Position numbers and translations under genes: made by a program. The notes beneath the pieces were generated by a model, which was not told where the DNA came from, made no database searches, and worked only from the letters and a program-made list of their open reading frames with translations. From UBA2136 sp047635695 (lineage in GTDB: Bacteria; Pseudomonadota; Alphaproteobacteria; UBA2136), in the NCBI GenBank assembly GCA_047635695.1, contig JBLILN010000008.1, positions 1 to 64,000 on the forward strand: 64,000 bases of DNA. Reading direction: 5' to 3'. Positions 9,298 to 17,868 of the stretch are shown one piece after another. Each line of letters begins with the position of its first letter. Position 1 is the first letter of the stretch.

Positions 9298-9483
9298 TTA
9301 CTCCGCTCCAATTATAAGACGAACAACTTGACTTAAACCTAAGTCAACAACCCACATGTATGCAGCAACAAAAAATGCCAATACAGTGACACCAAGTGTC
9401 ATAAGCCTTGTTGAACGCATGTCTGGCCAAGAAATCTTGGCTGTTTCTGCACGCACTTCACGTAAATAACGCATCATATTCAT
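9298..9483 (-). CDS. secE: Protein translocase subunit SecE
   Basis: Essential inner-membrane subunit of SecYEG. It has 61 residues, typical of the short single-span SecE: an amphipathic helix with the conserved EVRAETAKISWP segment followed by one membrane span (about 28-50). It is directly coupled to nusG. Confidence 0.95.
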   Translation of the reverse strand: MNMMRYLREVRAETAKISWPDMRSTRLMTLGVTVLAFFVAAYMWVVDLGLSQVVRLIIGAE

Positions 9484-9501
9484 ATGTTTTATCTTTCTAC
9501 T

Positions 9502-10071
9502 TTAAAAAGTATAACTTTTATCCCAACGCGCTGCTTCACCATCTGAAACCAACTTAAATACGTCAGGCATTTTTACCCTTGCCCAATCATCGTAGCCAAA
9601 AGCGTTATCAAATACTTTAAGCGCTGCCCCTAAAGGCATACCATGCGTGCAAATTAAAATCGTTTTTCCTGCATTTTCTTTAGCCACTTTATTTAAAGCC
9701 GCTATAAACCTGAGTTGACATTCACGTATAGATTCTCCACCTTCTGCGGAAAAAGTAACGTCTGCCCACATTTTTTTTGATAGTGTTTGAAATTCAGCAG
9801 GGGCTAGATATTCGCCAACAGCATTTAACTCTCGAAAGCCCTCTTCCAACAAAATAGGTAATCCCATTTTATGAGCGAATGGCTTAACTGTTGAAATACC
9901 GCGCTTATATGGGCTAGAATAAATTACATCTATACCAAGATCTCTCATTTTAAAAACAACGTCACGTGCCTGTAGCAAACCTTCCGAAGAAAGTTCCCAT
10001 TCAGAGTTTTCAACCCCTTCTTCAGGGACCGTTTCCGCCTGTCTTAAAAGATAAACAGTTGTCTGTACCAT
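9502..10071 (-). CDS. Histidine-phosphatase-fold protein with altered RHG motif
   Basis: A 189-residue member of the phosphoglycerate-mutase-like superfamily. The opening strand VYLLRQAET aligns with the family's LVRHGET, so the nucleophilic histidine of the RHG motif is Gln. Other landmarks are kept: SSPYKRGISTV, the REL acidic segment, and the second histidine in ILICTHGMPLG. Loss of the phospho-acceptor His predicts no phosphatase or mutase activity by the normal mechanism. It lies between tRNA-Trp and secE, an unusual place. Function unknown. Confidence 0.75.
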   Translation of the reverse strand: MVQTTVYLLRQAETVPEEGVENSEWELSSEGLLQARDVVFKMRDLGIDVIYSSPYKRGISTVKPFAHKMGLPILLEEGFRELNAVGEYLAPAEFQTLSKKMWADVTFSAEGGESIRECQLRFIAALNKVAKENAGKTILICTHGMPLGAALKVFDNAFGYDDWARVKMPDVFKLVSDGEAARWDKSYTF

Positions 10072-10106
10072 ACTTTATTTCTTTCACCATTATTTTTACA
10101 AAAAAA

Positions 10107-10182
10107 TGGCAGGGGTAGAAGGACTCGAACCATCGACACCTGGTTTTGGAGACCAGTGCTCTACCAACTGAGCTATACCCCT
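10107..10182 (-). tRNA. tRNA-Trp (anticodon CCA)
   Basis: Full cloverleaf: acceptor AGGGGUA / UACCCCU, D arm with AGCUCAGUUGGUAGAGC, anticodon stem CTGGT / ACCAG with loop CTCCAAA giving anticodon CCA, T arm with GGTTCGAGTCC, discriminator G, and an encoded CCA end (10107-10109). It lies upstream of secE-nusG, as in many proteobacteria, though here the phosphatase-fold gene intervenes. Confidence 0.98.
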
Positions 10183-10202
10183 ACAAGGTTCATTAAGTTT
10201 GA

Positions 10203-10231
10203 TATATAATGCGACTTGCAGTAAATATCAA
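10203..10231 (-). promoter_or_regulatory. Sigma-70 promoter of tRNA-Trp / secE-nusG
   Basis: TTGATA (-35, 10226-10231) and TATATA (-10, 10203-10208) are separated by exactly 17 bp, placing the start about 15 bp upstream of the tRNA. The rest of 10232-10479 holds no gene that I can support. Confidence 0.75.
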
Positions 10232-10479
10232 GCTTAAAAAAAAGACCCCAAATGCGGCCTCTTGAATTAGTTGTACCTCAACTGATACAAAGATGTAAAG
10301 GAAAAAGAAGTTGAGCGAGGCACTCTTTTTTTATTTTGACTATTTATGGGTATTTTGCTTGTGGCAAAAGCCTTGGTTGTGGCATGAAAAACACCGACCT
10401 TTATGGTGTATAATGCAAGGACAGGTAAAATAAACACAACAGAAGCGCTATCTAACGCATTGCATGCTATATTCATAAC

Positions 10480-11607
10480 ATGAAATTCAGTAAAAGTTTG
10501 AGTGAAAAACCGAACCAAGGCATGCATGACCTACGCACAAACTTGTACTTTTATCGTGGCAAAAAATTATCACTTATTGCCGCTATTCTTGTCATCAGCC
10601 TTTTCATAAATGACACTACCACAGCCATGACACGCAAAGTAGAACATAGCTATGCTTATGCCTTTATGCTTAATAATATTATCGCCCATGGCGGTGACAA
10701 CTTAGATCAAAAGTTTTTACAACAAATGAAGGATAAGTACACAGGCAAAGACCTAGACCTTGTCGATATGAAAAAGCTTCAAGATGATGTAGGTGTTTAT
10801 TACAGCAGCATTGGCATGAACAGCGCCCTTGTGAATATTCGCCTGCCACACATCGGCATGGATGACTTACATATTTTCATTGATGAACCTCAACAAAAAA
10901 GTAAAAATATATACCCCAGTGCACCCTTAATAGCGTCCATCAATTTTACAGGTGAAGTAAGCGCAGAGCCGCAAGGCATTCTAAACCTTGCTGATTTGTA
11001 TGTCGGAAAGCCGTACACACTCATCAATATGATGACCCTTAAAACGCAAATTAAAAAATACTATAAAGAAACAACTGAAATAACGCCCCTTATATCATTC
11101 CCTGATTTTGATATAGATACGAGAGATGTTTACATTGATATAACAGAATTAACAGCAATATCTAAAACAGTGGTCGCCGAAAATGCCTTGAGCATTGCAC
11201 CGCTCATCGACATAATAGAAAAAGAAAAAACAGCGCCTGCCATTCAAGAAAAGAAGCCGTTATATGAAATTTCACGCGGTATTTTTATGCATGAAAAAGC
11301 ACCGACAGGCTGGAAAGAAGTTCCCAAAAAATTGAAAGCCAAAATTCCAGCCAAAGAAAAACCTGTCCAAACAGAAATCAAAACAAAAATAGCGGATGTT
11401 TCTACAACTGCCATCCAAGACCAAACCGACAAAAACACATTTACTAACATAACACTACAGCTATTTAATAAACATGGTGATTTAGTCGACACCCCATTAG
11501 ACAGACTCAAAGGTTACTACATGTTTTATGGCATACCGATGACTAATTTCACCATCCGCATGGGCGAAGAAGACCTTAAAAAACTGGACGAGAAACAGGG
11601 TAAATAA
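10480..11607 (+). CDS. Exported protein with POTRA-like repeats and no beta-barrel
   Basis: A 375-residue protein with a positively charged N-terminus and one hydrophobic segment (about residues 31-47), either signal peptide or anchor. Two stretches resemble POTRA domains of Omp85/TpsB proteins: about 70-140 (KLQDDVGVYYSSIGMNSALV) and about 150-230 (IASINFTGEVSAEPQG ... LADLYVGKPYTLI ... KTQIKKYY). The remaining 140 residues are Lys/Glu-rich with no barrel. TATATT lies 8 nt before the ATG and no ribosome site is visible, so the mRNA might be leaderless or the start downstream. The POTRA assignment is from pattern alone. Confidence 0.55.
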   Translation: MKFSKSLSEKPNQGMHDLRTNLYFYRGKKLSLIAAILVISLFINDTTTAMTRKVEHSYAYAFMLNNIIAHGGDNLDQKFLQQMKDKYTGKDLDLVDMKKLQDDVGVYYSSIGMNSALVNIRLPHIGMDDLHIFIDEPQQKSKNIYPSAPLIASINFTGEVSAEPQGILNLADLYVGKPYTLINMMTLKTQIKKYYKETTEITPLISFPDFDIDTRDVYIDITELTAISKTVVAENALSIAPLIDIIEKEKTAPAIQEKKPLYEISRGIFMHEKAPTGWKEVPKKLKAKIPAKEKPVQTEIKTKIADVSTTAIQDQTDKNTFTNITLQLFNKHGDLVDTPLDRLKGYYMFYGIPMTNFTIRMGEEDLKKLDEKQGK

Positions 11608-11710
11608 GAAAAAAAAGGCTATTAAAAGAACTACAAATTTACAACAGATGGCAAAAATATTTTAACGCACACTTGACCCCTTCAATCTAAAAGACCGATA
11701 ATTAAAAAAC

Positions 11711-12022
11711 ATGAACAACTTTATTGAACAAAACAGAGATCTCCACAAGCGCAGCGATGATATCGCTGACAAATTACAAACGCTTGCCAACGGTAATCGC
11801 CTACGTATTTTGTGTCATCTCGCAGCAGGGCCTTTGTCTGTAGGTGAAATTGAGGAGTGTGTGCAAATGTCACAATCGGCTGTGTCTCAACACCTTGCCA
11901 AATTAAAACGTGCACAAATTGTGACAAATAAAAAAGACGCACAAACAAGTTATTATTATATTGAAGACGAACGCACGCTCAACCTTATGGTGCAGATGTA
12001 CGAAGCTTTTTGCGAAGAGTAA
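11711..12022 (+). CDS. ArsR-family regulator, BigR/SqrR (sulfide sensor) type
   Basis: A 103-residue winged-helix repressor. The recognition helix region SQSAVSQHLAKLKRAQIV and the wing DAQTSYYYI are characteristic. It has no ELCVC metal site. Instead Cys35 (RILCHL) and Cys101 (AFCEE) are 66 residues apart, the same spacing as the persulfide-sensing cysteines of SqrR (41/107) and BigR (42/108). I infer a reactive-sulfur sensor. No sulfide-oxidation gene lies beside it, so its target is unknown. It converges with the next gene with no spacer. Confidence 0.8.
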   Translation: MNNFIEQNRDLHKRSDDIADKLQTLANGNRLRILCHLAAGPLSVGEIEECVQMSQSAVSQHLAKLKRAQIVTNKKDAQTSYYYIEDERTLNLMVQMYEAFCEE

Positions 12023-12811
12023 TTACAGCGATTCTTTTTCTGCAGCGGCCGCTCTATAAGCATCAATCAAACTGACAATCTCATCTACATTAAAAGGCTT
12101 TTTAATATACTCATCTATCAGGTAGTCTCGGCACCCTTCATTCAGGTCGCTCACTTCATACGCTGTTAATAAAAAGATAGGAATATCCTTCGTTGCAGGA
12201 TCATCTTTCAATATTTCAGCGGCTTCCATACCGCCCATGTTGGGCATACTACCATCCATTAACACAAGATCAGGCATGATAGATTTTGTTAATTTAACAG
12301 CCAAAGCCCCGTTTTTCGCCGTTGTTATTTTATAACCCCTAAGTTTAAGCTTTCGCTCTGCAAGCATGAGAATAACAGGGTCATCATCAACAACCAAAAT
12401 ATGGAATAATTTTTGGGGTTCGGGGCGAGTATTCACAGAATTATGTTTAGGTAGCATATTTTTATCCTTTGTACTTGAATCAGCGTCATTATTTTGTAAC
12501 GATTTAATAGTCGTCTCAATACCTTCTTCACATGCACTGATTAAATTTTTTAATAGTACAACCCCCTGCCGAAAATCTTCCGCATGGCCTTTATTAAAGA
12601 TATCACGTAACCGCTTTTCAACGAGGCGTGCAATATCCCCTTCTTCACTTAAATTAAAAGTCAGGCACAGGCCTGAAACTTGGTGCAAAAGTGCCAGTAA
12701 TTCTTTATGCTGTTCAGCCGATAAATTACCGTCTGCCATAGGGCGCGTAAAACGTTGCATATTAAAAATATATAACTGCAATTGCTGTATAAATTTTTTC
12801 TGCACCGTCAA
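12023..12811 (-). CDS. Receiver-domain response regulator with N-terminal helical region
   Basis: A 262-residue protein. Residues 1-125 are mostly helical with no recognised family. Residues about 138-250 are a CheY-like receiver: acidic pocket VVDDDP, phospho-acceptor Asp in LVLMDGSMP, conserved Thr (FLLTAYE) and Lys (KKPFNVDEI). There is no DNA-binding or enzymatic output. It lies 63 bp downstream of the TolC-like gene on the same strand, so it may be part of the secretion locus transcript. Confidence 0.85.
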   Translation of the reverse strand: MTVQKKFIQQLQLYIFNMQRFTRPMADGNLSAEQHKELLALLHQVSGLCLTFNLSEEGDIARLVEKRLRDIFNKGHAEDFRQGVVLLKNLISACEEGIETTIKSLQNNDADSSTKDKNMLPKHNSVNTRPEPQKLFHILVVDDDPVILMLAERKLKLRGYKITTAKNGALAVKLTKSIMPDLVLMDGSMPNMGGMEAAEILKDDPATKDIPIFLLTAYEVSDLNEGCRDYLIDEYIKKPFNVDEIVSLIDAYRAAAAEKESL

Positions 12812-12874
12812 GCAGCTTCCTATTATTTTATATTTTCACTGTAAAAAAATTATTGAATAAAAATAACATAAAGT

Positions 12875-14245
12875 TCAGTCTGTCACCATGTTATTTACAA
12901 TATTCAAAGTATTTAATATATCTCCAGCCCCCCAATGCAATCTTAATTTATTTAACTGTACAAGCATTTGTATTTTAAGCAGCTCAGCGTTAATTAGGTA
13001 TAATTCATTCTCGCTATCTAGTACATCAAGTAAGGAACGCCTCCCTATGCGTAATTCTTCTTTATAACTTTTAACAACGGTTGATGCGGCATTCTTTCGT
13101 TTTTTTTAACAGCTTATGCCTGGAAATCGATAAGTTATATTCATGCCAATAACTATTAATTGTATTTTCGATATCCATGATTTTTTGACGTCTTTTAGCC
13201 TTTGCCTCGCCTAGTAATTCTATGCGCCTGCGTTTTTTAGCTGTATCTGCCCCGCCATTATATAAGTTATATTTAAACGAAACCAAGGCCTGTGCAGTAT
13301 TATCAGGCCCGCGCACACCGCCTGCATTTTCCTCACGGTCAAAGCTAAGCTTCAAGTCAATTTCTGGCATAAACTCAGAAGCAGCAGCTTTCACTTCCAT
13401 TTTCCCTGCTTTTTCTTCAGCTCGTACCATTAAAATAGAAGGGTTTTTTATATGCGCCCTTTGAATAATATCGATAACAGAAAGCATGATATCAAACTCA
13501 AATGCACTATTTAATTTTTGTTCATTTAAATATTTAACGCCCACCATATGCTCATAATTACTTTTAGCTATTTCAATATCTTTTTTTGTAAACTCTATAC
13601 GTTCTTCGGCACGATACAAGCGTGAACGCGCTTGGCCTACGTCCCCCTCGGTACCAAGTTCATATTGGTATCGTTCATTCATTTGCGCCAAAAATATTTT
13701 ATGAAGCAGATAGTTTTTGTTCGCCAGGGCCATTAAACGCTTATTGGTCAAAATATTTAAATAGGCTTCGGCTGTATTAAAGCGATAAGATCAACGGCTT
13801 CTTGCAAGCTATAATTGTCGGATACAAGGTACTCTTGTTCTTTCAAAACATCGTATGTTGTGCGCTGCCCATCGTATATCATCTGAGTCACATTTATCCC
13901 TGCTGTTGAATTCCAGTAGTCAACACTGCCTCTGCCCAATGCACCACGACCCACGCGACGCCTTGAGGCACGGTCGTTCGTGCGTTCCTAGCCACTGCCT
14001 CCATCCAAGTCAATTTGTGGAAAGTAACCGCTCTTCGCTGCTTCAATACGGTTAACTTGTGCATTGCGCCTATAACTTGCAATGTCTATATCAGGGTTAT
14101 TTTCAAGCGCTGTATGAATCGCCTGCTGAATGGATAAGGGCTCGGCCATACAAGGCACAGCAAAAAACGTTACGTGAGCAACCATTAAACAAAACAATCT
14201 GAATTTTTCGTATATCTTCATCATTAAAATCATGCGACATAACAT
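12875..14245 (-). pseudogene. TolC/LapE-like outer membrane efflux protein, broken
   Basis: The span would encode 456 residues, normal for T1SS outer-membrane channels. A signal peptide (about 1-30) is followed by LSIQQAIHTALENNPDI and, near the end, the family-typical SYKEELRIGRRSLLDVLDSENELY. Three lesions interrupt it: an in-frame TAG at 13988-13990, a missing base in the A run near 13776, and one extra base in the eight-base run 13100-13107. The two indels cancel, so the ancestral frame is restored. It is probably the outer-membrane partner of the HlyD and ABC genes at 17.9-21.3 kb. Real decay and sequence error are both possible. Confidence 0.8.
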
Positions 14246-14500
14246 AAACAGCGCATTAAAAATAACAGAGACACATCATTTAAAAACAACAAAAATCTGT
14301 GTTTTGCATAGAAAATACAGGAATACGACCTGTGCATACATTACAAACAAATGAAATAATTCATTAGACAAATGCAGTAAAATACATTCATTTATAAGGA
14401 TAAGAACAATTATTATCTCAGCTCTTTTAATAGATAAATCAATTCATGTTAAGATTTTATAAGGTAACAAAAAGAACATTAATATAGGAAGTAATAGTCA

Positions 14501-14934
14501 GTGGATATTCTTATTTCAGACGACAGCCCCGTCACGCTCAAATTTTACAAAAAATTTTAGAGAGTTGGGGACACGCCGTCACCGTTTGCAGTGATGGTAG
14601 TGAAGCCTGGCGTAAAATACAGGACACTAATTCACCTAAGCTATGCATCATTGACTGGGACATGCCTGTCATGTCTGGCTTAGAAGTCTGTAAAAAGGTG
14701 CGCGATGCCAATTTAAACCGCTATATAATATTTTTAACCGCTAAGGATGATGCCCTAGATATTGAAGAAGGTGTAGAAACAGGCGCCGATGACTATATAT
14801 GCAAACCATTTAGACAAGAAGAATTAAACATTCGTATTCGTGCGGCGATGCGTATTATCCATCTCGAAGAAAAACTCGATATGCCACATGATAAAGCCTG
14901 TCAAGAAATGATAGAACTTCAGTATAGACTTTAA
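14501..14934 (+). pseudogene. Single-domain response regulator, frameshifted at the N-terminus
   Basis: The reading frame from GTG 14501 (AGGAA ribosome site) gives VDILISDDSPVTLK and then breaks at the A run 14540-14542; adding one A continues into QKILESWGHAVTVCSDGSEAW and the rest of a receiver domain. The acidic pair, the phospho-acceptor Asp (CIIDWDMPVMSG), Thr (FLTAKD) and Lys (CKPF) are all present. After the receiver a short helix (RIIHLEEKL) like the linker of receiver-GGDEF proteins ends the protein without an output domain. The repaired product is about 144 residues. It is on the opposite strand from the neighbouring secretion genes. Confidence 0.75.
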
Positions 14935-15064
14935 AAAAACGTTTTTTTTCATCATAATAAATGCATAAACAATAAAATTTCACCTGCATGAAGTTTTATT
15001 TGTGTGTCTTTATATACGGCGACTTGTACCTAACAACACCACTAATCCGCCTTAAAAAAACAAG

Positions 15065-17206
15065 CTAACTGCCTAAGATTGCTCGCTCATCTTCAGAAAT
15101 AACTTCCGCCAATACTTGAATAACAGCAAGGTCATATTTTCCCTTTGCGTTCACCATGGTTTTGATAGCTTCCTCAGGTGTATGAATTTTATGGCCACGC
15201 CTTGGTGCGACAAGGTTACAAAAAGTATCGCACACACATAATATACGTGAAAGTTTAGATATGTCTGTTGACTCAAGCTTATTTGGATAACCAGTGCCAT
15301 CTAAATGTTCATGCATGGTATAAACGTTTCTAACAATAGGTAGCCCCCAATCAACTGTATCTAAAATATACGCCGTATCTTCAATATGTGTTCTGTAGGT
15401 TAAAAGGTCTTGATCATTAAGCTTCACTTCACTTTTTAGAATATCAATCGGCACGTAAATTTTACCAATTTGAGAAAGATTTGCACATATTTCTAATGTA
15501 ATTTTATCTTCTTTCGATAAGTTAAGTTTTTCAGCCACGTCTACCACAAAATTTTTAAGATATTTTGCATGCTTAACAAGGTGAATATCATAACGTTCCA
15601 TAATACGCATCATAGAGCGCATGGAGTTTTTCATGGCACGCTCACGCAGTTGACGCTCCTGCACTATCTCTGTCACATCACGCATCACGGTTATAATGCC
15701 AACAAACTTATGGTGTGCGTCAAAAAATGGTGCTTTAGAAATTTCAAAATAATGGCGCTTATCATGAATAACAAAGCTTCTTTCTTCAAAAATCTCTTTT
15801 TTACCTTTAAGTAATTCTTGGTCCATATATTTTAATTCTTGTGCGACATATTCTCCATATAAACTGGCGTCATTCTTACCAATAACATCGGTATAATTTA
15901 ACTTAAAGAATTTTGCAAAAGGAGGGTTGACGTAGACATACTTTCCATCAAAATATTTTAAGCCGATATGCTCGACAATCGCACTGTTAATGCTCAGTAA
16001 AAGCTGTCGTTGTGCATTTACTTTATCTGCAAAATTTTGATACTGTTCAGTGAGCATGCGTTGTCGTACTTCTTGGTGCATCCACCAAAAAGACAAGAAC
16101 ATAATAAACAGCATAAGCGCTACCAACTGGCCAATAACTTGTAGTTGTTTACGCTGTATAATAAGGTATTTATAGGCCTTACCAAGTTCTAATACACTCA
16201 TAATGGTCAGTGGCAATATTTTGCTATTGTACTTCACCATTAAAATTTCACCGGGGCGTGGTATAATATTAGACTGAGAGCCGAATTTAGGTATTTTAGA
16301 AAGGTCAAACTTACCTTGCTCACGCAAATAATAAATATCCCAAACTTTTTTATATTCAGTTAAGGCTTTGTAGTCCTTGTCTTGCGTAAATATACCCTCA
16401 TTTTCTTGATCAAGCCGCACCATAGCTATGCCGCCATTTACCTTTTGGAATAGATAAATATTTTCACCTTCAAGTGAACTAAATGAAGGCTGCATTATTT
16501 TTTGTATTTTATCTTTCACAGACATTGTAATGGCTAAAACACCGACCACTCTTTTACCCGACGATTCCTGGCTATCAGATTCATCAGTAGAGGTTTTATC
16601 CATATCTTTTAAAGCAAATATAGGCAAATAAACGTCCAAAAGCATATTTTTACCATTCATACGTAAGGGCGAATATTGCGGTGTGCGACTTGTAAATACA
16701 TGGCGTGCAAATTCGGCATAATTTACAGACAATTCAGGCGCATTGCTACTTTTGACATATTCAGAAGAACGGCGGTTAATGAGATGAGCCGACACAAGGT
16801 CATTTTGTGATACAAAAGTGGATAATACCTCTGCTATATATATAAGTTGCTGCCCTAAAGGGCTTTTAACATCATTTGATTTAAAATTTATATCATGATC
16901 ATTAATGTCCATTGAAAACATTTGAATAACACGTGAGTGCGTGATGCGTTGCGCGATCATAATGGACTCAGACAGCCAAAGATCAATATTATCAGCTTTT
17001 GCCTTTGACACGATCTCAATACGGTCCATAAACTGTCTATCAACATTCAGTTCTTGATTATCCGTGATAGCGCTAGTGATTAAATATGCAATCATACTTA
17101 AAAATGGCAAAATAGCGATGAGCATAAAAATAGCCCATGGTGCAAATGGTTCTCTTTTAACAGGGTCTAAAGAAAGTTCTTTTATGTTTTCAAATTCATT
17201 TACCAT
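15065..17206 (-). CDS. Membrane sensor: periplasmic Cache-like domain, PAS, degenerate HD-GYP
   Basis: A 713-residue inner-membrane protein. TM1 is about 23-45, a large periplasmic Cache-like region about 50-350, TM2 about 353-375, a PAS domain about 395-505 and an HD-GYP-like domain about 515-690. The GYP part is kept (HEHLDGTGYP, near residue 634), but the HDIGK motif reads SQIGK (near 573), so the metal-binding HD pair is missing and c-di-GMP hydrolysis is unlikely. ATG 17206 is preferred over GTG 17215 because AGGTGG precedes it. It overlaps the lapG-like frame, implying coupling. The layout suggests a c-di-GMP receptor signalling across the membrane, as LapD does with other domains. Confidence 0.85.
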   Translation of the reverse strand: MVNEFENIKELSLDPVKREPFAPWAIFMLIAILPFLSMIAYLITSAITDNQELNVDRQFMDRIEIVSKAKADNIDLWLSESIMIAQRITHSRVIQMFSMDINDHDINFKSNDVKSPLGQQLIYIAEVLSTFVSQNDLVSAHLINRRSSEYVKSSNAPELSVNYAEFARHVFTSRTPQYSPLRMNGKNMLLDVYLPIFALKDMDKTSTDESDSQESSGKRVVGVLAITMSVKDKIQKIMQPSFSSLEGENIYLFQKVNGGIAMVRLDQENEGIFTQDKDYKALTEYKKVWDIYYLREQGKFDLSKIPKFGSQSNIIPRPGEILMVKYNSKILPLTIMSVLELGKAYKYLIIQRKQLQVIGQLVALMLFIMFLSFWWMHQEVRQRMLTEQYQNFADKVNAQRQLLLSINSAIVEHIGLKYFDGKYVYVNPPFAKFFKLNYTDVIGKNDASLYGEYVAQELKYMDQELLKGKKEIFEERSFVIHDKRHYFEISKAPFFDAHHKFVGIITVMRDVTEIVQERQLRERAMKNSMRSMMRIMERYDIHLVKHAKYLKNFVVDVAEKLNLSKEDKITLEICANLSQIGKIYVPIDILKSEVKLNDQDLLTYRTHIEDTAYILDTVDWGLPIVRNVYTMHEHLDGTGYPNKLESTDISKLSRILCVCDTFCNLVAPRRGHKIHTPEEAIKTMVNAKGKYDLAVIQVLAEVISEDERAILGS

Positions 17207-17866
17207 ATGAGCCACCTATATTTTGATATACTTCTGTTGAATAAAGCCAATACTTGGTTTCATTCATCGCATAAAGAGGTGTGAAGATTTTCACCAATTT
17301 ACGCTTTTCTAAAACCATGTTAAAGTTTTTACTCAACACATAATTGTTGTTTGCAAGCCTTATAAAAAGAAGGCTATCGCTAACGCCTGTTAAACTATTT
17401 TCACCACCACAACACGCATTTGCGCGTCTGTAAAACCAAGTTTTTTCAGTAAAAAATATTTAAGGGCTGTAAATGACCCCGTGCTAGGTTCTGCCTGTAA
17501 AAATGACAGAGCGTTATACCAAACCTTATCAATTGTATGCCCCAATTGCATGTTCACATAACGGTTCAAGCGTTTCACTTTTTCAAGGCCCTGTGCTTTA
17601 TTGATAATTTTCAGCATTGAAATAATATCCATAAGCTCAATATTTACGCATTTATTTGCACCCTGCTCACAGGCAATAAACACAGGTTGTTTTGTTTGCC
17701 AAAAATCTATGGCTTTTTGCCATTTATGATTTTTCATGTTAACCGAAGGAAAGCTTTGATAGCCTGAAAAGCTTAACCATTCGTCACCCTCAATGGCATT
17801 AACCAGTGGCATGAATAGCAATGCTAAAAGCAATATAAACCAACCTACAAGGTGCAAAAATATCAT
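17196..17866 (-). pseudogene. LapG-like (BTLCP, PF06035) protein without catalytic triad; one frameshift
   Basis: A signal peptide (1-24) leads into the BTLCP family pattern, including the CEQGANKC cysteine pair, NRYVN and KYFLLKKLGF. LapG proteases use Cys in GDCEDYA, a His and an Asp. By my alignment these are Thr (STGSFTALKYF, near residue 126), Asp and Ser. The frame breaks at the A run 17396-17399; one more A continues into the family's C-terminus, including TPLYAMNETKYWLY, and reaches a stop at 17196 inside the HD-GYP start. That restored overlap argues the intact product is about 223 residues. It starts 2 bp after the HlyD stop. Without the shift the product is 158 residues. It is likely a pseudo-protease. 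Confidence 0.75.
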
Positions 17867-17868
17867 TT

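Noticed and set aside
10235..10262. Terminator-like sequence upstream of tRNA-Trp (A run, AGACCCC, GGCCTCTT)
   Set aside because: The arms mismatch at two central positions and no gene needs a terminator there; at most a decayed remnant.
13988..13990. In-frame TAG in the TolC-like gene as a sign of stop-codon reassignment
   Set aside because: gatB ends in TAG, housekeeping frames are free of internal TAG, and the gene has two further lesions.
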